A stretch of 64,000 nucleotides of DNA from Macrostomum hystrix (Eukaryota; Platyhelminthes; Macrostomidae): the NCBI GenBank assembly GCA_950097015.1, contig CATNEN010000038.1, forward strand, positions 6,121,001 through 6,185,000. Direction: 5' to 3'. A model generated the notes under the pieces. The model had not been told where the DNA came from. It made no database searches and saw nothing but the letters and a program-made list of their open reading frames with translations. The translations under genes were made by a program, and so were the position numbers. Within the stretch, counting starts at the first letter, position 1; each line of letters starts with the position of its first letter. Positions 14,101-26,227 of this stretch are shown one piece after another.

Positions 14101-17100
14101 GACTTCTGTCCCTTAAATTCGAAGGTTGAGATTCGTCGTACCGTTTGTCTCGACTTGTGTCCCTTAAATTCGAAGGTTGAGATTCGTCGTACCGTTTGTC
14201 TCGACTTCTGTCCCTTGCACTTGTAGGTTGAGATTCGTCGTACCGTTTGTCTCGACTTGTGTCCCTTAAATTCGAAGGTTGAGATTCGTCGTACTGTTTG
14301 TCTCGACTTCTGTCCCTTGCACTTGTAGGTTGAGATTCGTCGTACCGTTTGTCTCGACTTCTGTCCCTTGCACTTGTAGGTTGAGATTCGTCGTACCGTT
14401 TGTCTCGACTTCTGTCCCTTAAATTCGAAGGTTGAGATTCGTCGTACCGTTTGTCTCGACTTCTGTCCCTTGCACTTGTAGGTTGAGATTCGTCGTACCG
14501 TTTGTCTCGACTTGTGTCCCTTAAATTCGAAGGTTGAGATTCGTCGTACTGTTTGTCTCGACTTCTGTCCCTTAAATTCGAAGGTTGAGATTCGTCGTAC
14601 TGTTTGTCTCGACTTCTGTCCCTTAAATTTGAAGGTTGAGATTCGTCGTACCGTTTGTCTCGACTTCTGTCCCTTAAATTCGAAGGTTGAGATTCGTCGT
14701 ACCGTTTGTCTCGACTTGTGTCCCTTAAATTCGAAGGTTGAGATTCGTCGTACCGTTTGTCTCGACTTCTGTCCCTTGCACTTGTAGGTTGAGATTCGTC
14801 GTACCGTTTGTCTCGACTTCTGTCCCTTGCACTTGTAGGTTGAGATTCGTCGTACCGTTTGTCTCGACTTCTGTCCCTTAAATTCGAAGGTTGAGATTCG
14901 TCGTACCGTTTGTCTCGACTTCTGTCCCTTGCACTTGTAGGTTGAGATTCGTCGTACCGTTTGTCTCGACTTGTGTCCCTTAAATTCGAAGGTTGAGATT
15001 CGTCGTACTGTTTGTCTCGACTTCTGTCCCTTAAATTCGAAGGTTGAGATTCGTCGTACTGTTTGTCTCGACTTCTGTCCCTTAAATTTGAAGGTTGAGA
15101 TTCATCGTACCGTTTGTCTCGACTTCTGTCCCTTAAATTTGAAGGTTGAGATTCGTCGTACCGTTTGTCTCGACTTCTGTCCCTTAAATTCGAAGGTTGA
15201 GATTCGTCGTACCGTTTGTCTCGACTTCTGTCCCTTAAATTCGAAGGTTGAGATTCGTCGTACCGTTTGTCTCGACTTCTGTGCCTTGCACTTGTAGGTT
15301 GAGATTCGTCGTACCGTTTGTCTCGACTTCTGTCCCTTGCACTTGTAGGTTGAGATTCGTCGTACCGTTTGTCTCGACTTGTGTCCCTTAAATTCGAAGG
15401 TTGAGATTCGTCGTACCGTTTGTCTCGACTTCTGTCCCTTGCACTTGTAGGTTGAGATTCGTCGTACCGTTTGTCTCGACTTCTGTCCCTTGCACTTGTA
15501 GGTTGTGATTCGTCGTACCGTTTGTCTCGACTTCTGTCCCTTGCACTTGTAGGTTGAGATTCGTCGTACCGTTTGTCTCGACTTCTGTCCCTTAAATTCG
15601 AAGGTTGAGATTCGTCGTACCGTTTGTCTCGACTTCTGTCCCTTGCACTTGTAGGTTGAGATTCGTCGTACCGTTTGTCTCGACTTGTGTCCCTTAAATT
15701 CGAAGGTTGAGATTCGTCGTACTGTTTGTCTCGACTTCTGTCCCTTAAATTCGAAGGTTGAGATTCGTCGTACCGTTTGTCTCGACTTCTGTCCCTTGCA
15801 CTTGTAGGTTGAGATTCGTCGTACCGTTTGTCTCGACTTCTGTCCCTTGCACTTGTAGGTTGAGATTCGTCGTACCGTTTGTCTCGACTTCTGTCCCTTA
15901 AATTCGAAGGTTGAGATTCGTCGTACCGTTTGTCTCGACTTCTGTCCCTTGCACTTGTAGGTTGAGATTCGTCGTACCGTTTGTCTCGACTTGTGTCCCT
16001 TAAATTCGAAGGTTGAGATTCGTCGTACCGTTTGTCTCGACTTCTGTCCCTTGCACTTGTAGGTTGAGATTCGTCGTACCGTTTGTCTCGACTTGTGTCC
16101 CTTAAATTCGAAGGTTGAGATTCGTCGTACTGTTTGTCTCGACTTCTGTCCCTTAAATTCGAAGGTTGAGATTCGTCGTACTGTTTGTCTCGACTTCTGT
16201 CCCTTAAATTTGAAGGTTGAGATTCGTCGTACCGTTTGTCTCGACTTCTGTCCCTTGCACTTGTAGGTTGAGATTCGTCGTACCGTTTGTCTCGACTTCT
16301 GTCCCTTGCATCGTATCGCTTGCTTTGACGCCGGTCCGATGCACTAGCGGGATGAGATGCACCATAATTTGTGCTCCCTGTTGTTTTAGTAGCATCATCC
16401 AGTCGTCCGTGTCGATATTTTTCTCTCAAACTTAAAGACAGAGAATCACCAGAATGCCTGCTGCGATTACCTTGTCGCCTTCGCTCATCGATCGAGTCTA
16501 TGGTTCTCGGCAAATAATGACCATCGCGCTGTCCATCACGACTTCGTTGCCTAGAGCCAACTTCTTTGCCTGGTTGCGACTTATCATGCGGTGCGTTTCT
16601 ATCTGTGTCTCTGGCACTGGCGGCCTTGGAACCAGTATATCGCTGGCCCTTATATTCACGATCACTATCTGGACCTTCCGACCGCCGCGATCTGAAGTTG
16701 CCACTTCTGCGGTCAAGATTGTTCATCGCGTGATCATCAGACCAATCATGCGAGCTTTCAGCATCCGATTCATAGCTGCTTCCTCTGACACGTGTTCGGC
16801 CATCGGTGCGGTCTTTGTCGCGGGATATTCTTTCTAACCTTCCAACAGCTTCGCTCAGATCGCTGTCTGATGTCGAGTCTCGACCATGCTTCACATAACC
16901 TGAAGATTTGCGCGGACTTCCTGACCGCCTCTGATTACCGAGCCCTTGTGTCGACCGGATAACTCCCTTCACTGAATCCCCTTGTGATTTTCGGTCAGAA
17001 GTCTGCGGAAGTTCGGTAGTACTCAAGCGATTTTGACGCGAAATCTGGCTTTCAATCTCGCTGCCCAGGTTCAGCTTCGGCACTTTGCGATTTGTGTCAC

Positions 17101-20100
17101 GATCTAGGGCTACTCTGCCGAGTTCTTGACGATGTCTTGGGCTGTTCGGCAAGTGCATATCCTCGCCTTCACGATAAGTATCTACCACAGGCTTCATCAA
17201 GGTTCTGCTTTGGTCGCGTCGAGAGAGCCTTGGAGAGCCAGAGAGGGTCGCATCGGAATCATCAAAGTCGTCCGGCAGGTTGGTTTCATCTGTCCGTCGT
17301 CCTGAGTCTATCTGACCTGCCCCGCCAAGCTCGCAAGAATTTCCCGCGCCAAGCTGCATTTGAATACGCTCGCCGACTTCAATCGGTGTACGACTTGCAA
17401 GTTCTCTTTGAAACAAAACTTTTTCTGGACCACTGCCTCGCGATTCCATAGCAGCAGAGGCCGTGGCGGCTCTATCCCGTGTGCCAGCTTCCAATCTTAC
17501 AAAGGGGGACTGTGGATTTTGAAGCAGTGACAGCTCGTGGTGAGCGTCGCTTGCTCCAGTTGAATGTCGCCGCCTACCCCCGCCGCTGAGGAGGCCTTCG
17601 GCATCGGATACGTCATCATAGAGCCGAGGACCATCAAAGTAGGCCCCATTAGTATAGCGGACGTTCAGGCCTACCAGCTGCGGCGATGTCTGGGTCTGAA
17701 CGTCGCTTGCACTCGCGTCCAGCGCCATGGCTTCTGTGACTGCGACTGAGCCACCAGGGGCATCGCGCGGCCCGCCAGCCGCGCTCTGCGGCTGCTCAGC
17801 TGGCGGGCGGTGCGAGTTTAAAGGATCCCAGCGCTGTTGAATGCTCAGAGCTGCGTCGGCACCTGACTTCTTGGCCGACGGATGGCGCTCGTGCAGGCCA
17901 TCGTCTGATGAGGCGCCGTTCGAAGAAACCTGCATGTGTTGCTGAGGCACATCTGGCGTGCGGTTCAGCCAGGATGTCTGCGTCTGCGCTACGCTGCTGC
18001 CGTTTTTGCGCAGACGTCGTAAGGCCTCCAGCTCGCTGGCTAGCGACTGGAACCGCCTGTCTAGGTCGTGAACGGCGCGGTGACGGTCGTCCGACTCGGC
18101 GCGCAGCTGACCGGAGAGGTCGCCCTGAAAGCGGCCCCAGTCGGTCAGGAGGTCACGGAGTCGATCTCTGAGGCCTTCGTCCGAGCTGGCCCCGCCAACT
18201 CCAGCGTTCTGTTGCGGCCTCGCTGTCGACAGGGCGTCAACCTGAGCAGACAAGGCGCGGATCACGTCGTCCTTGCTGCGGCTGCGTGTGGTTGGAGAAT
18301 AAAAGTATTTTTGGACTTAAAATGAAAGCAATAGAGTTTTGCACGGGAAATCTCACCTGTCGTCCAACAGTCGCCGCAGAAGATCGTCAACTTCTGGTCG
18401 GCGCTGCTGACTCTCAGCTGCTAGCTGGCGAAGGCGCCCAATCTCCTGTCGCAAGGCCGCAACCTCCGGAGACGTGGCCGATGCGGATCCAGTTGGCGTC
18501 CTTCTGTCCTCAGCAGACATTGTCGGACGCTTACGTTGCGTTGGAGCGTCGAAACCAGCTTCCAGCTGGTCGATGAGCGACTGCTGCCTGCCTAGTAGGT
18601 CACGTGACTCAACCAGGCGGGACTGAACATCCTGCAGATCGCGACTGACACTGGTAGTCGGCACGGCAAAGGCTGCTCCGATTCCCACTGACGCTCCAAA
18701 GTCTGAAAAGACGCATCGATCGGCCTGCATTGGGTGTGCCTGCGTACATGACGATTGTGCTCAGCATTGGCCTTTCACTCACCAGGCAGTCGGTGTCCAG
18801 TCGCGGTGACTCGCCTCAGATCCTCATTCTCCTTGGCCAGCTGTCGATTCTGAAGGCGCAACTCGTCCAGCTGGGTCCGCAGCCGGTTGTCCAGCCCCCT
18901 GTGGCGGCGGCAAGAATGAAAACGTTAGTTAAAATTGCGTTGCTTAAAGCTTAAAGGTGTGAAGAAAACGTTGCCCCCAAAATATTTAAATTTCTACACA
19001 AAATAATGATGTATCGAAAACTATGTATCAGAGACTATGCTCATGCTATTGTGACTAATAAGTTGCGCAATCAGACAACAAATAATAAGAACTCAAAGAT
19101 AACGATAAAATACAATTAAAACGTCGAAAAAACATAACAGAAAAATTACCTTCGAGGTTACCCTAGTAACAAGCTGAAATCGCATGAAGTATTTATGTTA
19201 GTTGTATATACTGTTAGTAGCTTGCAGCAACAGGTTAAATAATCCAATCCAGCATTGAGCACCGACTCACTCTTCGTCGCTGTCACCGAGGCCATCTCCG
19301 AATTCCTTGGCTTGTTGCCGCGGACGCCTCTTCAGGTCCTCGTTCTCGCTGATGAGCCGGCGGTTCTCCTCCTCGATGGCCCGGTTCTCGCCGGCGACGG
19401 TCTCTTGGAAGGTGGCCAGGGCACGGCGCAGAGCGGCCAGCTCGCCAAGCAGGCCGTCATGCGCGTCCTGCAAGCAGTTTCGCTCTTCGTCCAGGCCGGC
19501 GCAGCGAGTCCGTAGCTGCTTGGCGTCCTGACGGGCTAGGAGAAGCTCCTGACGAAGATCGTCGACCATGACTTCGGCTGGGCTACGTGCATCTGAGCGC
19601 TCGATGCCCAGCAAGGAGGCCTTGATGCGGTCGCGCTCGGCGACTGCAGCGGTCATCTCCGCGGCCAGCTGGTCGCGCTCGCGACGCACAGACTGGCACT
19701 GGGAACGAAGGCTGGCCGTCTCCTGCGGGACGCGCGGTTGATGGGGCAAGCAACAGGTGGTGGATCATGTCTAACAGGAGATTGATCATGTCCAACAGGT
19801 GACGGTTTATGTCTAACACGCGATACAAATAGATAATCAGACAAATGACCTATGACCTGTCATCTACCCACCTCTTGCTGTCGGGTCATGTGGCCAATCA
19901 GCTCCTGGCACTCCTTCCGCAGCACACCGTTGAGACTCTTCAGCTGGGCGGATTCCTCTCTGGTCGCATCGGCTTCGGATTTTTGCTGGGCAGCCTCCTT
20001 CAGATTTGTATGTTTCGGCATTTGAAAGGAAAAGTTATCCAAGCGGATAATCTTAGCGCAAAGCCATTGTTAGGTGAAGTTTGTACTCACGCTTCTAGCC

Positions 20101-23100
20101 TTGTCCAGTTCGGCCTGCTTGGCGCTCAGCTGATCGTCCCTGTCCTTCAAGGCCTTCGTCAGCGAGTCCATCTGCCGCCTGAACTCCTCCGTCTGGCGTT
20201 TTGCCAGCTGAAGCTCCTGTCAAGGTTTGGAGTAGAGTGCGATGCTGTTGTTGTTGTTGTTGTTGTTGTTGTCGCATTTGTTGTCACTGTTTTTTTTGTT
20301 ATTGTTGTTGTTATTGTTGTGACTTACACGTAAATTTAAGTGAGGCTTAAATAATGGTTGGTTGTTGGTGCGATTAGAAATCCTTGCGGCGGTCCGAGAG
20401 CCAGCGGGTCAAGAATATATAGCCAGAAGTCTCGTAACCAATTTTATTGATTTTATTATAGCGAGATAACAATGGGGGAGCTGAGCGTACATTGTGGAGA
20501 GAAAGATAAGAGACGAGCGATCGAGAGGGGTGGCGAACACGGGGGGGTTGAGGCGTACATTAGAGAAAAGGTGGGCAGGCAGCGAAGATACGAGTAATGC
20601 ATGAGGGGGTCCAGTGCAGGCGCACTTCATGATAATTTAGCGACACTCCCCGAAAAAAAACGAATAGATGACAGGTGACAGGTAATTGATTAGTTACTCG
20701 TAAGTCGCGCGAATGAAAGAAAGGCAATAACTTTAACAGTATATCATCCTCCCCCGAAAAAATACCAAAATTGACGATAATGAATTGGAAACGAATAAAT
20801 TAATGACAATAAATTTTCAAGCAAAAACTTTCGAAACCGCATCGACATTGAACATTCTTAGAGTGCAAACGTTTAGATGATGAAAAAAAATATCTTATGT
20901 AGTGAATTTTGAAATTACGCTCGACTTTTATAATTGAGATAACGAAAAAAAAAAACTGAGGTGAGATCACTCAGAGAACTCCAGGGGAACCAAGGCCTGA
21001 ACCGGGCGTCTAATGCGCTCTGCCCCTCGGGAATCGGCAATCCGTGCAAGGCGAACCAATGCCGATCGACACACACCATCGCGACCACGAGACAACGACT
21101 CAACGACACCTAGCTTCCACTTCAGCCGAGACTGGTGACGCTCACCTTCTACAAGCACCACTTCGCCGATCACCGGTTCACGAGAACCTTTGCAGACGAT
21201 TGCAGATCTCTCTCTTAACGCTGTAGCGTAGACGTCTCTCCAGACTTTCCAGAAGTGAGTCAGAGCCGCGCGATGCAAGCTTAAACGTTTAGGGAGTGGC
21301 AGTACGACTTCATTCGGTGAATCAGGTTCTTTTGTGAGTCTTCGAAGAGTCAGAAAATGCGACGGAGTAATTATTTCATCAATGTCGTCTGATGGGACAT
21401 ACAGCAGAGGACGGCTGTTAATGATCGCTTCGACTTCAATGATCACAGTTGACAGCTGGTCCAACGTTAGCAGTAAGCGATTTAGTGTTTTTCGAAGCGC
21501 GAGCTTGACGGATTTGACCAAGCGCTCCCAGAAGCCACCCCACCAAGGAGCTTTGGCAGGGATGAAGGACCAAGATATGCCTCTGGAGTTGCAGAAGTTT
21601 TGTATCTCGTCGTTGACACGGATGTCGAGGAGCTTAGCTGCGGATGTGAAAGTTCGCGCGTTGTCACTGATTATCGAAGGGAGACCTCTCCTGGCAACGA
21701 AGCGGCGCAGACCGTTGATAAACTGAGGCGTCGTCATGTCAGAGAGAGTCTCTAAATGTATGGCTCGGGTTGAGGAGCAGGTGAACAACAGGATGTATGC
21801 CTTCAGTCCTTCTTGAGCATCGTGGTAGAGAGTAGTAGCAGCCTTTACAGTGTCGCAGCTTGTTACGAGATTATCGACGTACATGTCGCGAGAGAGAATT
21901 TCAGCGCTTTTGACGAAGGCGGCTTGGTGATTCTTGAGATGTTGAAGGATGGTGACCTTCAAAAGAGCTGGCGAGCAGGTCAATCCGAATGGGACTCTGT
22001 AGAAACGGTAGTGAATCAGCTGATTGTGATTTGGTTCCGAATCCCTTGACTGGACCCACAGGAAGCGCAAGAAGTCGCGATCTTCAAGTTCGATTCCGAC
22101 TTGCAGAAAAGCCTTCTCGATATCGGCTAGGATTGCAATCGGATGCCACCGGAATCGGATTAATAGAGCTGGAATTTGGGGGAACTCTGTTGGTCCCACT
22201 TGCAGAAGATCGTTGATGGACAGATCATCTTTGTGCAGCTTGGTGGATCCATCGTAGACAACTCTGAGTTTTGTGAATTCACTGTTCGACTTCACGACGT
22301 AAGAATGCGGCAGGTAATGGACCGAAGTCAATGGTTTGCATAAGTCGTCAGACGGAACTCTCTCAATGATGCCGGCCTGTTCCTGCTCTTCAATGATGTC
22401 CCTGTACTTCTTCAGGAGCTCAGGAAACTTATTCAAACGTTGCATTGTTGAACGAAGGCGACGGAAGGCGAGATCGAAGTGATTATCGAGAGAACGAGTG
22501 ACTTCTAGCTGCTTCCAAGGTAGCTTAACGGAATACCTAGATTCGAATAGTCGAGGAGCGCAATCAAACGAGCTTTCTTCTGGCTTTGTGTGTGGATCCG
22601 TGATTCCTAGAGTTTCTAGCTTCCAGAAGCTTGTTAGGTCATCTTCCGTTTCCACTCGGACTGAGCAGCATAATGTTTGAACTGCTGTGCAAGCAGCGTT
22701 GTCTGATTGATCATATTCTTTAGTCAGGCAGTCGACAGTCAGTGGTCCACACAAAACGAAGCCGAGTTTCGTTTCCATAGCTACTGGACCGGAGGCACCA
22801 CGGACTACATTGCCTGTGACGATTTGATAATATTGATCGGATCCGACGAGGATGGAAATTGGCGTTGTAGCGTCACGTGGATCATAGGGGTCAGCAAGAT
22901 CTAAGCCACCGAGATGTTCGTAACTGGTAACCATGACCGAACGTTGTGGTTGGCATATATCTTTGACGATGCTGGCGTCGAGTCGGATTACTTGGGGTGA
23001 GTCAATTTTTCGAAGAGTCAGCGTGACTTTGCCCGAGTCGACCACTGAGGTGTGGCCTGAGAAGGCTGATATCTGAAGTCGTTCGGAGTTCGTCGACTGG

Positions 23101-25672
23101 AGGCCGAGAAGCTGGCAAACATCTTCGCGGATATAGGTTCGATTGCTACCAGTATCGAGCAACATGCGTACCATCAACTCGCGTTCACCTCCGGAGCTTA
23201 GCAGAATGGCCTTTGCGACAGGCAATACGACAGTTGGATTGCGCATAATGAACATTGGAAGAACTGCCTGTTGCTGCTGATTAGTCAGATTGGAGTCAGT
23301 TCGAGTTAGACACGTAGTACTGTGAGTTGTTTCATCTGCGATGTTTGTGATGTTTGGGTGGTCCTTGTGATGATCATCCTGTGAAGAAGGCTGAGAAGAG
23401 ACAGTCAAACATCGGTCCTTTCGTGAGAGAACTTGAGGCGGATTCTTAGACTTTGTGATTGGACCGACCTTTGTGTTCGACTGATCAGTGGTAGCTGTAC
23501 AAATGCTAGAGTGATGATTGCCAGAGCAGATTCGGCAGCAGCGGCGATCGCTACATGCCTTTGATAAGTGTCCGGTTCGAAGACACTTGAAGCAACGATC
23601 GGTTTTCTTTAAGAAGTTCGTTCTAGAAGTTACAGAGGCCATTGTTGGGCATTTTTCAGAAATATGGGCGGAACCACAGTACGTACAGAACACTTTTACG
23701 GAGGCCGCTGGTCGAAAATCTGTCTGTATTTGACGGGAAGGTAAGGCTGTGGTCTTGTCTGAGACCAGAGTAGATGCAGAAGCGAGCTTAGGAATCGTTG
23801 AGGCGTTTGCTCCCTTTTCGAAGTCTCGAGGGCGGAGCTTCTGCGATGCAGTCATACCAGCAGCTTCTCGAAGGTTAATCTCGTTTTGTAGGCACTCTAG
23901 TAGAGCCTCAATGGAGTCAATCTCATTGCCCGCCAAGTTGGCTGAGCGGTGCAGTTCGAGTCGAAGTTCAGCTGGGCAGCGACGCAGCAGGGATGGAAGC
24001 AGCAGAGCCTCATACGACGATGAAGAGACACCTTGGTTACTAAGATTTTGAGTGATCGCAGCTACATCATCGTGAAAGCGCTGCAACCCAATCAATGTGG
24101 TGTCAACAAGTTGAAGGTCGGACAATTGGGTCATTAGGTCACGAATAATAATCTCGGGCTTGCCATAGCGATCCTTAAGAGTACTTACTGCGGCACGATA
24201 ATTTGACGAAGTAACGGAGAATCCTCGGATGCAAGAGCGAGCTGAATCCGAAAGACAGTCTAGCAGGTAATTGAATTTATCTATGTCAGACAGTGAGTTA
24301 TTCGAATCGATCGAGGATGAAAACTGATCCCAGAATGTTTGCCAGGTTGCGACAGTACCATGAAAGGTAGGGATCTGACGCTTCGGCAGCCGGATGTTGG
24401 GCTCAGTTGACTTCTGTCCTAGAGCTGGACTGGTCCGCGTATCGAGTTGATATTTCGAGGAAAACCCTTCTAATAATTTGATTGTCTGCCGACATTTGAG
24501 AGAGTATTCTTGAATTGAATCCTGCTCTTCATCCAACGTCTCGTCTGGAATTCCAAATTCTAACTCCTCATCCATCTTTTCCAGCTGATTCATCTTGGCC
24601 TTTAAAATCTCCAACAGTGAGTCCGCTTCAGCTAATGTCTTAGCCGTCGATTTTCCACTCTTATCTAGAAGAGCTTCTGCCTTGCCGATTGCCTTCGTAA
24701 TACTCGAACGAACAACAGCCCTTCGCCGAACTAGCTCAGAAATCTCCTCCTTGGACAACGACATGATGAAGCAACTCAAACGAGCTCGACCCTAGATGAC
24801 CGATAAACGAAGGACAGAGCGCAGTCAACACCCGGGATAAGCCAAGACCCTAGAGAAAATAGTCAACCAAAAAAGGGAGGAAGATGGTCCAATGGTACAA
24901 TGAGCAAAAAAAACAAGAGTTGCTTTGGAATTGTACAGGAACTGAAAAAAATCGTACGGATAAGTCGGACAAGCTCACTACACAATCGACAGTCTGATGA
25001 TGTAGTCCGGGAAGTACTGAAGTGTCCTGAGACCAGGAGCGAAACCGCCACGATAAGACCGCGAGAGACTGACGAAATCGCGGCGAGACAGGCGAGGCGA
25101 GACCGCGACGAGACAGAGCCGAGATGACGAGACCGCGACGAGACAACCGAGATGACGAGACCGCGACGAGACAACCGAGATGACGAGACCGCGAAGAGAC
25201 AACCGAGATGACGAGACCGCGAAGAGACAGAAGAAAACAACGACTAGACAGAGCCGAGACAACGAGACCGCGACGAGACGAGAAACAGCGTTTTAATTTA
25301 GATCGGGCCCCACATTGGGCGCCATGTTGTGACTTACACGTAAATTTAAGTGAGGCTTAAATAATGGTTGGTTGTTGGTGCGATTAGAAATCCTTGCGGC
25401 GGTCCGAGAGCCAGCGGGTCAAGAATATATAGCCAGAAGTCTCGTAACCAATTTTATTGATTTTATTATAGCGAGATAACAATGGGGGAGCTGAGCGTAC
25501 ATTGTGGAGAGAAAGATAAGAGACGAGCGATCGAGAGGGGTGGCGAACACGGGGGGGTTGAGGCGTACATTAGAGAAAAGGTGGGCAGGCAGCGAAGATA
25601 CGAGTAATGCATGAGGGGGTCCAGTGCAGGCGCACTTCATGATAATTTAGCGACAGTTATTTTCGTTGTTAT

Positions 25673-25743
<71 letters not shown>

Positions 25744-26194
25744 ATTGTTGTTGTTGTTATTGCTGTTGTTGTTTTTGTTGCCCCTAAATTTTTGTCGATA
25801 TGCAGCTAAAATTCTGAACTGGACCAACCGTTCCATTTCGTTATATACTACTATAGCAGCCCAGCCAAAATCCGGAGCTCACGGTGCCCAGCTGACGATT
25901 CTGAAGGTCTCGCTGGGCCACGGTGTCAGCCAGATGATCAGCCTGATCCTGAGCGTCGGCGAGGTCCCGCTCTAGACCCTTGGCCAGCGGGGCGAGCTGG
26001 TCCAGCTTCTTCGTCTGGTTGTTTAGGCTGAGAAAGTTCAATTAAAATATGTTTGCGCACTACTTAGAAGTAGCGAGTATCGGAGAAATTCTACTTTTAT
26101 TAAGAAATTCTCGCGATTGCTTACGAGTCGTTCAGCTCTTTGATCTCCAGGCGAAGTCTCTCGTTTTCATTTTTCAACGGTTCAACCGGCGGCA

Positions 26195-26227
<33 letters not shown>

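Larger units (their letters stand above)
20315..25655 (-). mobile_element. BEL/Pao LTR retrotransposon, internally deleted, with TSD
   Basis: 5,341-bp element on the minus strand with 331-bp LTRs at both ends, a 5-bp target-site duplication (GTTAT at 20310-20314 and 25656-25660), a primer-binding site, a polypurine tract and one long gag-pol frame. In element orientation the LTRs run TGTCGC...CAACA. No difference between the two LTRs was found by eye, which implies recent insertion. It lies inside a GTT microsatellite in intron 4 of the giant gene and in the same sense as that gene. Without it the intron would be about 320 bp. The deletion in pol (see CDS) makes it non-autonomous. Confidence 0.93.

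Noticed and set aside
25673-25975. Leu-run frame over the GTT microsatellite
   Set aside because: Pure microsatellite translation inside intron 4 of the giant gene.
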